This document shows, one piece after another, positions 9,807-17,084 of a stretch of DNA of 64,000 nt (position 1 is the first letter of the stretch; each line of letters begins with the position of its first letter). A program made the translations under genes and the position numbers. Under the pieces are notes generated by a model. It searched no databases, had not been told where the DNA came from, and saw only the letters and a program-made list of their open reading frames with translations. Location of the stretch: assembly GCA_963726975.1 (NCBI GenBank), contig CAVSEK010000004.1, positions 434,001 to 498,000 on the forward strand, given 5' to 3'. This stretch comes from CAVSEK01 sp963726975. GTDB taxonomy: Bacteria > Actinomycetota > Actinomycetes > Mycobacteriales > SCTD01.

Positions 9807-10307
9807 GTGGACGAGGTGTCGCGCGGCAAGCCGGCCCGGCGCGGCCGCCTGCTGGCGGCCCGTGCGGCCCTGCCGGTGGGGACGCGGGCGGCCGGCGACC
9901 GGGCCCGCGACGCCGCCCTCGCGCCGCTGCTGGCCGGCGCGGCCCGGGTGGCGGCGTACACCTCCTTCGGCACCGAGCCCTCGACCGCCGGGCTCGTCAC
10001 GGCGACGACGCTGCTGCCGGTGGTGCGGCCCGACCGCGACCTGGGCTGGGCGGTGCCCGGCGGCCCGCCGCTCGGCGTCGACGCCGTGGCCGGCTGCGAC
10101 CTCGTGCTCGTGCCGGCGCTGGCCGTCGACCGCCGCGGCGTGCGCCTGGGCCGGGGCGGCGGGTCGTACGACCGGGCGCTGCGGCGGGCGACCGGGCTGG
10201 TGGTGGCGCTGCTGCACGACGGCGAGCTCGTCGAGGAGCTGCCCGCCGAGCCGCACGACGTGCCGGTGCACGCGGTGGCCCTGCCCAGCGGCGTCGTCCG
10301 GCTCTGA
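9807..10307 (+). CDS. 5-formyltetrahydrofolate cyclo-ligase
   Basis: 166 aa. ATP-dependent conversion of 5-formyl-THF to 5,10-methenyl-THF. The N-terminal RGRLLAARAAL, the central AYTSFGTEPSTAGLV, and the C-terminal LGRGGGSYDRAL (phosphate-binding glycine-rich loop) identify the family. It is slightly shorter than the usual 180-200 aa. The start GTG 9807 follows a -10-like CAGGCT by 6 nt, which suggests a leaderless message and excludes a longer upstream reading. Divergent from galU. Confidence 0.9.
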   Translation: MDEVSRGKPARRGRLLAARAALPVGTRAAGDRARDAALAPLLAGAARVAAYTSFGTEPSTAGLVTATTLLPVVRPDRDLGWAVPGGPPLGVDAVAGCDLVLVPALAVDRRGVRLGRGGGSYDRALRRATGLVVALLHDGELVEELPAEPHDVPVHAVALPSGVVRL

Positions 10308-10320
10308 CACATTCGTCGGC

Positions 10321-10824
10321 ATGGACTTCGACGACGTGCTGTCGGGCAACGAGAGGTACGCGGCGGGCTTCGCGGACGAGGGGCTGCCGGGCCGCGCCGC
10401 GACCGGGCTGGCGGTGATCACCTGCATGGACTCGCGGATCGACCCGCTGGCGGTGCTGGGGATGCGCCCCGGTGACGTCAAGGTGATCCGCAACGCCGGG
10501 GCGCAGGTCACCGACGAGGTGCTGCGCACGCTCGTCGTCGCCACCACGCTGCTGGGCGTGGAGCGGGTGCTGGTGCTGCCGCACACCGACTGCGGGATGA
10601 CCAAGAAGGACGACGACGGGGTCCGCGCCGAGGTGCAGCGCGTGCACGGCGTCGACGCGCGCAGCCTGGACTTCGCCACGGTCCCCGACCAGCGGGCGGC
10701 ACTGGAGCGCGGCGTGCAGCGGATCCGCTCGTGGCCCTTCCTGTCCCCCGGCCTCCCCGTCGCCGGCGCGCTCTACGACGTGCGCACCGGGCGCGTCGAG
10801 ATGGTCGTCCAGGCCGGCTCGTAG
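10321..10824 (+). CDS. Beta-carbonic anhydrase
   Basis: 167 aa, ATG start 13 nt after the cyclo-ligase stop. Interconverts CO2 and bicarbonate. Zinc ligands are visible in CMDSR (Cys with the Asp-Arg dyad) and HTDCGM (His and Cys). The short form with VITCMDSRIDPL and VIRNAGAQVTDEVLRTL resembles M. tuberculosis Rv1284. The stop TAG is part of the TAGGCT hexamer that probably serves as -10 for the next gene. Confidence 0.94.
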   Translation: MDFDDVLSGNERYAAGFADEGLPGRAATGLAVITCMDSRIDPLAVLGMRPGDVKVIRNAGAQVTDEVLRTLVVATTLLGVERVLVLPHTDCGMTKKDDDGVRAEVQRVHGVDARSLDFATVPDQRAALERGVQRIRSWPFLSPGLPVAGALYDVRTGRVEMVVQAGS

Positions 10825-10827
10825 GCT
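10822..10827 (+). promoter_or_regulatory. -10 element of the MarR-like gene
   Basis: TAGGCT is followed by 6 nt and then GTG 10834. This is the spacing of a leaderless actinobacterial promoter. It overlaps the stop codon of the carbonic anhydrase gene. Confidence 0.55.
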
Positions 10828-10833
10828 CGGCGG

Positions 10834-11310
10834 GTGCCCGACCCGCGCTGGCTCGACGACGAGGAGCAGCGCGCCTGGCGCGCCCTCGCCGGGGTGATGA
10901 CACGGCTGCCCGCGGCCCTGGACAGCCGGCTGCAGCGCGACGCGCAGCTCACCCAGTTCGGCTACTGGGTGCTGGCGATGCTGTCGGAGGCGCCCGGCCG
11001 CTCGCTGCGGATGAGCTCGCTCGCCGCGCTGGCCAACTCCTCGCCCTCACGGCTGTCGCACGGCATCACCCGCCTCGTCGCCCAGGGCTGGGTGCGCCGC
11101 GAGCGCTCCCCCGAGGACGGCCGCGGCGCGGTCGCGGTGCTCACCGACGCCGGGTGGGACAAGCTCGTCGCCTCCGCACCGGGGCACGTGGAGGACGTCC
11201 GGCAGCTGGTCTTCGACGCGCTGACGCCCGCACAGGTGCAGGTGCTCGGCGAGGTCGCCGCCGTGCTGCTCGCCCGGGTCGACGCCTCCGGCGACGCCGG
11301 CCCCTGCTGA
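10834..11310 (+). CDS. MarR-family transcriptional regulator
   Basis: 158 aa with a winged helix-turn-helix. LTQFGYWVLAMLSEAPGRSL leads into the DNA-recognition segment (SLAALANSSPSRLSHGITRL) and the wing RERSPEDGRGAVAVLTDAG, which has the Asp-x-Arg-Gly (DGRG) turn characteristic of MarR proteins. The C-terminal helix carries dimerisation. Ligand and targets are unknown; the MIP channel immediately downstream is one candidate. Confidence 0.9.
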   Translation: MPDPRWLDDEEQRAWRALAGVMTRLPAALDSRLQRDAQLTQFGYWVLAMLSEAPGRSLRMSSLAALANSSPSRLSHGITRLVAQGWVRRERSPEDGRGAVAVLTDAGWDKLVASAPGHVEDVRQLVFDALTPAQVQVLGEVAAVLLARVDASGDAGPC

Positions 11311-11341
11311 CGGTCCGCGTGGGGGTGCGACCCTCGCGGGC

Positions 11342-12049
11342 GTGACCCCTCCCTCCCCCGCCCGCCGGGCCGTGGCCGAGCTGGTCGGCAGCGCGCTGCT
11401 CGCCCTCACCGTCGTGGGCAGCGGGATCGCCGCGCAGCGGCTGTCGCCGGACGACGAGGGGCTGCAGCTGCTGGAGAACGCCCTGGTCACCGGCGCGGTG
11501 CTCGTCGCGCTCGTGCTCGCCCTGTCGCCGGTCTCGGCCGCCTTCAACCCGGTCGTCACGCTCGTCGAGCGGGCCCTGGGCGCCCTGTCGACGGGCACCG
11601 CGGCGCTGCTGCTCGCCGCGCAGGTCACCGGCTGCTGCCTCGGCGTGGTGGTCGCCAACGTGATGTACGAGGTGCCCGCCGTGGACGTGAGCGGGCACGC
11701 GCGGGGCGGCGGGCCGCTCTGGCTCGGCGAGGTCGTCGCGACCTTCGGGCTCGTCGTCGTGGTGTTCGGCGTCGTGCGCAGCGGTCGGGCCGGCGCGGTC
11801 GCCTTCGCGGTGGCCGGCTGGATCACCGCTGCCTACTGGGCCACCAGCTCCACGAGCTTCGCGAACCCGGCGATCACGGTCGGCCGCACGCTGTCGGACA
11901 CCTTCGCCGGCATCGCGCCCGGCTCGGTCCCGGGCTTCGTGCTGGCCCAGCTCGCCGGCGGCGCCCTCGGCCTGCTGTGCGTCGTCGCGCTCTACCCGCA
12001 GCCGACGCAGCGGGCGGCCGAGCTCGTCGCGCTCGGCGACCGCGACTGA
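11342..12049 (+). CDS. MIP/aquaporin-family channel (probable arsenite channel)
   Basis: 235 aa with six hydrophobic segments and the two half-helix NPA motifs: FNPV (first, with Val in place of Ala) and ANPA followed by the expected Arg context (FANPAITVGRT). It stands next to arsR and arsI. MIP proteins in such clusters (AqpS type) pass As(OH)3 down its gradient, so an arsenite leak or efflux role is likely; glycerol or water cannot be excluded. The start is GTG, 31 nt after the MarR-like gene. It converges with arsR across a 12-bp tandem repeat. Confidence 0.82.
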   Translation: MTPPSPARRAVAELVGSALLALTVVGSGIAAQRLSPDDEGLQLLENALVTGAVLVALVLALSPVSAAFNPVVTLVERALGALSTGTAALLLAAQVTGCCLGVVVANVMYEVPAVDVSGHARGGGPLWLGEVVATFGLVVVVFGVVRSGRAGAVAFAVAGWITAAYWATSSTSFANPAITVGRTLSDTFAGIAPGSVPGFVLAQLAGGALGLLCVVALYPQPTQRAAELVALGDRD

Positions 12050-12050
12050 T

Positions 12051-12098
12051 CCTGCGACCGGCCCTGCGACCGGCCCTGCGACCGGCCCTGCGACCGAG
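12051..12098. repeat. Four tandem 12-bp units
   Basis: The unit CCTGCGACCGGC is repeated four times head to tail (the last has two changes at its end). It fills the 60-bp gap between the stop codons of the MIP channel and arsR, so it is non-coding as annotated. Confidence 0.95.
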
Positions 12099-12109
12099 CC
12101 CGCGAGCCG

Positions 12110-12439
12110 TCAGGCCGGGGCCAGCGCGTCGCGGAGCCCGGCCAGCGCCTCGGGCGCCGCGGCGTACCACCGGTTGGCGCCCCGCTGCTCGACGGTGACC
12201 AGCCCAGCCTGCTTGAGCACCTTGAGGTGGTGGCTGACCGTCGGCTGGCTGCGCCCGACCGGCCCCACGAGGTCGCAGACGCAGACGGCGCCGGCGCTGC
12301 TGCTGGCCAGCAGGCTGAGCAGCTGCAGGCGCACAGGGTCGCCCAGCGCGGCGAACCGCCGGGCCAGCAGGTCCGCGTCGGGCACCGACAGCGGGGCCGC
12401 CTGCAGCGGCGGGCAGCAGCTCCCGGCCGTCCGCGCCAC
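12110..12439 (-). CDS. arsR: ArsR-family arsenic-responsive repressor
   Basis: 109 aa. The winged helix has the metalloid-sensing cysteines of classic ArsR in CVCDLVG at the start of the recognition region, followed by SQPTVSHHLKVLKQAGLV. An extra cysteine pair lies near the N-terminus (SCCPP), which could supply a third As(III) ligand. The GTG start is preceded by a good ribosome-binding site (AGGAGGAAC). It is divergent from arsI with a palindromic operator between them, so it probably represses both itself and arsI, with release by As(III). Confidence 0.93.
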   Translation of the reverse strand: MARTAGSCCPPLQAAPLSVPDADLLARRFAALGDPVRLQLLSLLASSSAGAVCVCDLVGPVGRSQPTVSHHLKVLKQAGLVTVEQRGANRWYAAAPEALAGLRDALAPA

Positions 12440-12450
12440 CTGTTCCTCCT

Positions 12451-12466
12451 ATCGACATCCGTCGAT
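12451..12466. promoter_or_regulatory. Probable ArsR operator
   Basis: ATCGAC-ATCC-GTCGAT is a perfect 6-bp inverted repeat lying 11 bp before the arsR start and between the divergent arsR and arsI genes. ATCGAC-type palindromes are usual for ArsR/SmtB repressors. Confidence 0.7.
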
Positions 12467-12521
12467 GGCCAGCGTAGCGTCCGGGACACCGGTCCCCGCC
12501 GCCAGGACTCCCGGAGGTCCC

Positions 12522-12932
12522 GTGTCCCGCGTGCAGCTCGCCCTCGACGTCGACGACGTCGACGAGGCCGTCGCCTTCTACACCCGGCTGCTCGGCGTCG
12601 GTCCGGCCAAGCGCCGCCCCGGCTACGCCAACTTCGCCGTCGCCGACCCGCCCCTCAAGCTCGTGCTGCTCGAGAACCCGGGTCGCGGCGGGCGCCTCAA
12701 CCACCTCGGCGTCGAGGTCGGCTCGCCCGACGAGGTGGCCGCCGAGGTCACCCGGCTGCGCGGCGCCGGGCTCCTGACCGACGACGAGAGGCAGACCACC
12801 TGCTGCTACGCCACCCAGGACAAGGCGTGGGTCACCGGCCCGGGCGGCGAGCGCTGGGAGGTCTACACCGTGCTGGCCGACAGCGCGACCTTCGACGGCA
12901 CCCCGGCGCAGGACCCTGCGGGCTGCTGCTGA
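12522..12932 (+). CDS. arsI: ArsI/CadI-type vicinal-oxygen-chelate protein
   Basis: 136 aa of the glyoxalase/bleomycin-resistance fold. It opens MSRVQLALDVDDVDEAVAFY and contains TTCCYATQDKAWV with the vicinal Cys-Cys pair that binds trivalent organoarsenicals in ArsI. HLGVEV and WEVYT supply the His and Glu metal ligands. ArsI is an Fe(II) dioxygenase that cleaves the C-As bond of methylarsenite; CadI is the close cadmium-induced relative. A C-terminal CC pair (GCC) is also present. The location beside arsR supports the arsenic role. Confidence 0.88.
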   Translation: MSRVQLALDVDDVDEAVAFYTRLLGVGPAKRRPGYANFAVADPPLKLVLLENPGRGGRLNHLGVEVGSPDEVAAEVTRLRGAGLLTDDERQTTCCYATQDKAWVTGPGGERWEVYTVLADSATFDGTPAQDPAGCC

Positions 12933-12994
12933 GCGCCGCCCGGCACTAGGGTCCGCAGCGCGCGCCGGAGGGCCCGGCGCCCGGCAGGAGGACC

Positions 12995-14174
12995 GTGCCG
13001 AACTACGGCGACTGGCAGCTGACGATCTACCTGGACGGGCTCACGGGCACCCGGCCGGACGCTGCCGATGTCCTTCGCCGGAGCTCGCCCGCCGGGCGCG
13101 AGGAGGCGATGTCGCGAGCAGATGTGGTCCTACGTCGCCGGGGGCGCCGGCGACGAGGGCACCCAGGACGGCAACGTCGCCGCCTTCGACCGGTAGGGCC
13201 TCGTGCCGCGGATGCTGCGCGGCGCCGCCGAGCGCGACCTGTCCGTCGAGCTGTTCGGCCGGCAGCTGCCGACGCCGCTGATGCTCGCCCCCGTCGGCGT
13301 GATCGGCCTGTGCGAGCCGGACGGCCACGGCGACCTCACGACGGCGCGGGCGGCCGCGGCGCTGGACGTGCCGATGGTCGCCTCGACGCTGATCGCAGGA
13401 CCCGATGGAGGACGTCGCCGCCGCGCTCGGCGACACCCCGGGCTGGTTCCAGCTCTACCCGCCGAACGACCGGGAGCTGACGCGAGAGCCTCGTCGCACC
13501 GGGCCGAGGCCGCCGGCTTCTCGGCCATCGTCGTCACGCTCGACACGCTCACGCTGGGCTGGCGGCCCCGCGACCTGCACGATCGCCAGCTTCCCGCAGC
13601 TGCAGGGCCTGTGCCTGGCCAACTACTTCAGCGACCCGGTCTTCCGCAGCCGCCTGGCCGCGCCGCCGGAGGAGGACCCGCAGGCCGCGACCGGCCACTG
13701 GTCGATGGTCTTCGGCAACCAGCGGCTCACCTGGGACGACCTGGCCTGGCTGCGGTCGCTCACGACGCTGCCGCTGCTGCTCAAGGGCATCTGCTCGGCC
13801 GACGACGCGCGGCGCAGCGTCGACGCGCGGCGTGGACGGCATCTACTGCTCCAACCACGGCGGCCGGCAGGCCAACGGCGGGCTGCCCGCCCTCGACTGC
13901 CTGCGCCGAGCGTCGTCGACGCGGCCGGCGACCTGCCCGTCGTCTTCGACTCCGGCGTGCGCAGCGGCCCCGACGTCGTCAAGGCCCTGGCCCTCGGCGC
14001 CACGCGCCGTCGCCGTCGGCCGGCCGTACGCCTACGGGCTCGCCGTCGGCGGGCAGGCGCGGCGTCGAGCACGTCCTGCGCTGCCTGCTCGCCGAGACGG
14101 ACCTGACGATGGCCATCGACGGCTACGGCGACGTCGCCAGCCTCACCCCGGACGCGCTGCGCCGGGTCGGCTGA
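12995..14174 (+). pseudogene. Lactate 2-monooxygenase-like FMN enzyme, about a dozen lesions
   Basis: Reconstruction across frames gives a full FMN-dependent alpha-hydroxyacid enzyme: MPNYGDWQLTIYLDGLTGTR, WSYVAGGAGDEGTQDGN, TLDTLTLGWRPRD, the catalytic CSNHGGRQANGG, VVFDSGVRSGPDVVKALALGA and VGRPYAYG. The closest kind is lactate 2-monooxygenase (L-lactate plus O2 to acetate, CO2 and water). The reading frame breaks around 13065-13130, 13404, 13483, 13581, 13829, 13906, 14004 and 14062, nearly always by one extra base. An in-frame TAG at 13194-13196 replaces the expected Tyr codon. Neighbours on both sides are clean. It may be a true pseudogene or a patch of poor consensus. Confidence 0.75.
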
Positions 14175-14236
14175 CCAGCGCCCACCCCCGGCCACCCCCC
14201 CGGCGTTGGACGGCCGGCCCGGCGGTGACGCATCAT

Positions 14237-14261
14237 TGGCACTCACGACCCGTGAGTGCCA
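14237..14261. promoter_or_regulatory. CIRCE element (HrcA operator)
   Basis: TGGCACTC, nine bases, then the exact reverse complement GAGTGCCA. This is the actinobacterial form of the CIRCE consensus bound by the heat-shock repressor HrcA. It ends 18 bp before the GTG of the FmdB-like gene and leaves room for its ribosome-binding site (GGACGAGGA). Confidence 0.9.
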
Positions 14262-14279
14262 GGACGAGGAGCGACCCCC

Positions 14280-14648
14280 GTGCCGACCTACCAGTACACG
14301 TGCACGGACTGCGGCGAGCCGCTCGAGGCCGTCCAGTCCTTCAGCGACCCCGCGCTGACCGCGTGCCCGGCGTGCGGCGGGACGCTGCGCAAGGTCTTCT
14401 CGGCCGTCGGCGTCGTCTTCAAGGGCTCGGGCTTCTACAAGACCGACTCGCGCAGCGGCGGCAAGACGTCCGGCGAGGGCGGCGGCGGCAAGGCCCCTGC
14501 TGAGGGCGGCGGCGGCGGTGCGGCCAAGGACGGCGCGAGCAGCGGCGGCAAGGAGTCGGCCGCGAGCAGCGGCGGCAAGGACAGCTCCCGCAGCACCGCA
14601 GCGTCGACGTCCAGCAGCACGAGCACGCCCGCGGCCAAGAGCGCCTGA
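14280..14648 (+). CDS. ruc: FmdB-family zinc-ribbon protein, Ruc-like chaperone
   Basis: 122 aa. Residues 1-50 form a zinc ribbon with two CxxC knuckles (CTDCG and CPACG) in the FmdB pattern MPTYQYTCTDCGE. Then comes FKGSGFYKTD and a long low-complexity tail rich in Gly, Ser, Lys and Ala (about 60-122), surely disordered. M. tuberculosis Rv0991c has this architecture and is a redox-regulated chaperone (Ruc) whose Cys4 zinc site controls activity and which is under HrcA. The CIRCE box here supports the same role. The start GTG 14280 is chosen because homologues begin MPTY; an upstream start would fall inside the operator. Confidence 0.9.
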   Translation: MPTYQYTCTDCGEPLEAVQSFSDPALTACPACGGTLRKVFSAVGVVFKGSGFYKTDSRSGGKTSGEGGGGKAPAEGGGGGAAKDGASSGGKESAASSGGKDSSRSTAASTSSSTSTPAAKSA

Positions 14649-14764
14649 CCGCCGCCCCGGCCGGGGACGGCCGCGGGGGCTGTGGACGGGCCGGCAGCCG
14701 AGCGCCGTACGGCCCCTAGGGTCGGGGTCCGGTCGCGACGGGCGCGGCCGCGGGAGGAGCGGGC

Positions 14765-15580
14765 GTGGTCGAGGGCACCAGCGGCACGGCGGAGATCGGG
14801 GTCCTGGGCGGCTCGGGGTTCTACGACTTCCTCGACGACGCCGAGCAGGTGCCGGTCGAGACGCCGTACGGCCCGCCGAGCGAGCCGCTGACCGTCGGCA
14901 CCGTGGCGGGCCGGCGGGTGGCGTTCCTGCCCCGGCACGGCCGCGACCACCGGTTCCCGCCGCACCGCATCCCCTACCGGGCCAACCTGTGGGCGCTGCG
15001 CAGCGTCGGTGTCCGGCAGGTGCTGGCCCCCTGCGCGGTCGGCGGCCTGCAGCCGCACCTCGGCCCGGGGTCGCTCGTCGTGCCCGACCAGCTCGTCGAC
15101 CGCACGAGCGGGCGGGTCACGACCTTCCACGAGCAGGGCGCGGTGCACGTCCCCTTCGCCGACCCCTACTGCCCGCACGGGCGGGAGGTCGCCGGGCGGC
15201 TCGCGCAGGCGGCCGGTTGGCCGGTCCAGCGGTCCGGGACGATGGTCGTCGTCGAGGGGCCGCGCTTCTCGACCCGCGCCGAGTCGCAGTCCTACGGCCG
15301 GTCCGGGTGGGACCTCGTCAACATGACGGGCATGCCCGAGGCGTCGCTGGCCCGCGAGCTCGCGCTCTGCTACACCGCCGTCGCACTGGTGACCGACCTG
15401 GACGCCGGGGTCGAGGGCGGCGCGCCGGTGACCGCGGCGGAGGTCTTCCGGGTGTTCGGCGACAACGTCGTCCGGCTGCGCGCGCTGGTGGCGGACGTCG
15501 TCGCCGGCCTGCCGCGCGAGCGGAGCTGCCCGTGCGGCGCGGCCCTCGACGGGCTCGACGTGCGGCTGACGCTGCCGTGA
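14765..15580 (+). CDS. mtnP: S-methyl-5'-thioadenosine phosphorylase
   Basis: 271 aa of the PNP/MTAP family. Phosphorolysis of methylthioadenosine (or methylthioinosine) to adenine (hypoxanthine) and methylthioribose-1-phosphate. Motifs are IGVLGGSGFYDF, FLPRHGRDHRFPPHRIPYRAN, and VVEGPRFSTRAESQSYGR followed by VNMTGMPEASLARELALCY. CPCGAALDG forms the usual C-terminal end. It follows ruc after 116 bp and has a possible -10 (TAGGGT) near 14717. Confidence 0.93.
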   Translation: MVEGTSGTAEIGVLGGSGFYDFLDDAEQVPVETPYGPPSEPLTVGTVAGRRVAFLPRHGRDHRFPPHRIPYRANLWALRSVGVRQVLAPCAVGGLQPHLGPGSLVVPDQLVDRTSGRVTTFHEQGAVHVPFADPYCPHGREVAGRLAQAAGWPVQRSGTMVVVEGPRFSTRAESQSYGRSGWDLVNMTGMPEASLARELALCYTAVALVTDLDAGVEGGAPVTAAEVFRVFGDNVVRLRALVADVVAGLPRERSCPCGAALDGLDVRLTLP

Positions 15581-15628
15581 CCCCGGCGGCGGCGGGGCTG
15601 CGGCGCGCAGCGGCGGACGCTGCTGCGC

Positions 15629-16228
15629 GTGGTCGCCCGCTGGCGGGGGGTGCTCGCCGGGCTGCTCGCCGCCGCGGCGGTCGCCACCGCGCTGCCCGCG
15701 CTGCTGCCCGAGCCGGCGCCGGGCGCCGACGTGCTCGTCGCCGTGCGCGACCTCCCGGCGGGCACGCCGCTCGCCGACGGCGACGTGGTGCCCGGCCGGC
15801 TGCCGGAGGGAGTCGTGCCCGACGGCGCGCTGCGGCCGGGCGAGCCGCTCGTCGGGCGGCTGCTCGCCGGCCCCGTGCGTCGCGGTGAGGCGCTCACCGA
15901 CGTGCGGCTGCTCGGGCCCGGCCTGCTCGCCGGCGTCGACCCGGGCGGGAGGGCGTCGCTCGTGGCCGTGCCCGTGCGGCTCGCCGACGCCGCCAGCGCC
16001 GCCCTGCTGCGCCCCGGCGACCGGGTCGACGTGCTGGCGGCCGCGACGTCGCCCGACGCCCCGCCGTCCGCCGCGGTGGTCGCCGCCGCCGCGCCGGTGC
16101 TCGCCGTCCCCGCGCCGGGGCCCGACCTCGACGGCGCGCTCGTCGTGCTGGCCACCCCGGCCCCCGCCGCCGCCCGGCTGGCCGCCGCCGCGGTCTCGAG
16201 CCGGCTGTCGGCGGTCGTCGTGGGCTGA
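15629..16228 (+). CDS. SAF-domain (CpaB/RcpC-like) membrane protein
   Basis: 199 aa. An N-terminal membrane helix (RGVLAGLLAAAAVATALPALL) is followed by a SAF domain (VLVAVRDLPAGTPLADGDVVPG) and an RcpC-like beta-rich C-terminal part. Such proteins belong to Flp-pilus or flagellar P-ring type assembly machinery, but in actinobacteria a lone copy sits near mscL and fmdB and has no known role. In homologues the N-terminus is longer (LRRAQRRTLLRVVARW). Those codons are present upstream in this frame, and a start at GTG 15577, overlapping the mtnP stop, would fit if one base near 15608 were extra. Confidence 0.75.
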   Translation: MVARWRGVLAGLLAAAAVATALPALLPEPAPGADVLVAVRDLPAGTPLADGDVVPGRLPEGVVPDGALRPGEPLVGRLLAGPVRRGEALTDVRLLGPGLLAGVDPGGRASLVAVPVRLADAASAALLRPGDRVDVLAAATSPDAPPSAAVVAAAAPVLAVPAPGPDLDGALVVLATPAPAAARLAAAAVSSRLSAVVVG

Positions 16229-16231
16229 GGC

Positions 16232-16567
16232 TCAGCCGGTCCGCGGCGCCCGCTCCGCCTTGCCGCGCCACGCCAGCGACTGCGCGTCGAGCGAGCGCAC
16301 GAGCGGGTCGCCCTCGACGAGCAGCCGCTCACCGAGCCCGACGGCGTGCGCCAGCTGGCCGTCGTCCAGCTGGGCGAAGGCGGTCCGCCGGCGGTCGAGC
16401 ACGTCGTACCAGCAGCCGCCGACGGCCGCGTCGAGCAGCACCCGGCCGAAGCAGTGGTCGGCCCGCAGCACCCAGCGGTCCCGGGCCGCGCGGGCCGGCA
16501 GCTCCTCGCGGACCAGCGCCCGGTAGCGCGCGAGCAGGTCCTCGCGGGACCGCGAGGGAGCGCTCAC
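16232..16567 (-). CDS. Small conserved actinobacterial protein, unknown function
   Basis: 111 aa from GTG 16567. It has no membrane segment and is rich in Arg, Leu and Trp. A recognisable core is RADHCFGRVLLDAAVGGCWYDVLDRR, then FAQLDDGQLAHAVGLGERLL and RSLAWRGKA-like text at the end (LDAQSLAWRGKAER). I have seen this pattern in actinobacterial hypothetical proteins but know no function. It is convergent with the SAF gene (3 bp between the stops) and divergent from mscL. Confidence 0.75.
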   Translation of the reverse strand: MSAPSRSREDLLARYRALVREELPARAARDRWVLRADHCFGRVLLDAAVGGCWYDVLDRRRTAFAQLDDGQLAHAVGLGERLLVEGDPLVRSLDAQSLAWRGKAERAPRTG

Positions 16568-16660
16568 GGCGCCTCGACCTGCGGGGCGTCGCCCCGCAAG
16601 GTCCCGGAGTGCGCCATGATCGGCCCGCCCAGCCTCTCTCCGGCCCTCGAGGAGCACAGC

Positions 16661-17071
16661 GTGGACGGCTTCAAGAAGTTCCTGCTCCGCGGCAACGTCG
16701 TCGACCTCGCCGTCGCGGTCGTCATCGGTGCCGCCTTCGGCGCGGTCGTGACCGCTTTCGTCAAGGCCTTCCTCAACCCGCTGATCGGCCTGGCCACCGG
16801 CGCCAGCGGCGACTTCAGCAACAAGAGCTTCACGCTCGCCGACGTCGAGTTCCCGTACGGCCAGTTCATCGCGGCCCTGCTGAGCTTCGTCATCATCGCC
16901 GCGGTCGTGTACTTCCTGGTCGTCGTGCCGGTCGGCCGGCTCATGGACAAGTTCAAGACCGAGCCCGAGCCGTCGCTGCCGACCAAGGAGTGCCCGGAGT
17001 GCCTGTCGAGCATCCCCCGGCCGGCCCTGCGCTGCGCCTACTGCACGGTGGAGCAGCTCGACGTCGCCTGA
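16661..17071 (+). CDS. mscL: Large-conductance mechanosensitive channel MscL with zinc-ribbon tail
   Basis: 136 aa. The N-terminal amphipathic start is MDGFKKFLLRGNVVDLAVAVVIGAAFG (TM1 pore helix with the gating glycines), with TM2 in ALLSFVIIAAVVYFLVVVPV. The cytoplasmic tail carries CPECLSSIPRPALRCAYC, two CxxC knuckles typical of the actinobacterial form. It releases solutes on hypo-osmotic shock. The start GTG 16661 is preceded by GGAG at 16651; an in-frame ATG at 16618 would add residues not found in the family. Confidence 0.95.
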   Translation: MDGFKKFLLRGNVVDLAVAVVIGAAFGAVVTAFVKAFLNPLIGLATGASGDFSNKSFTLADVEFPYGQFIAALLSFVIIAAVVYFLVVVPVGRLMDKFKTEPEPSLPTKECPECLSSIPRPALRCAYCTVEQLDVA

Positions 17072-17084
17072 GCCGACCCCGGCC

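Noticed and set aside
10321..14174. A mobile element carrying the arsenic genes
   Set aside because: No transposase, integrase, terminal inverted repeat or target duplication visible at the edges.
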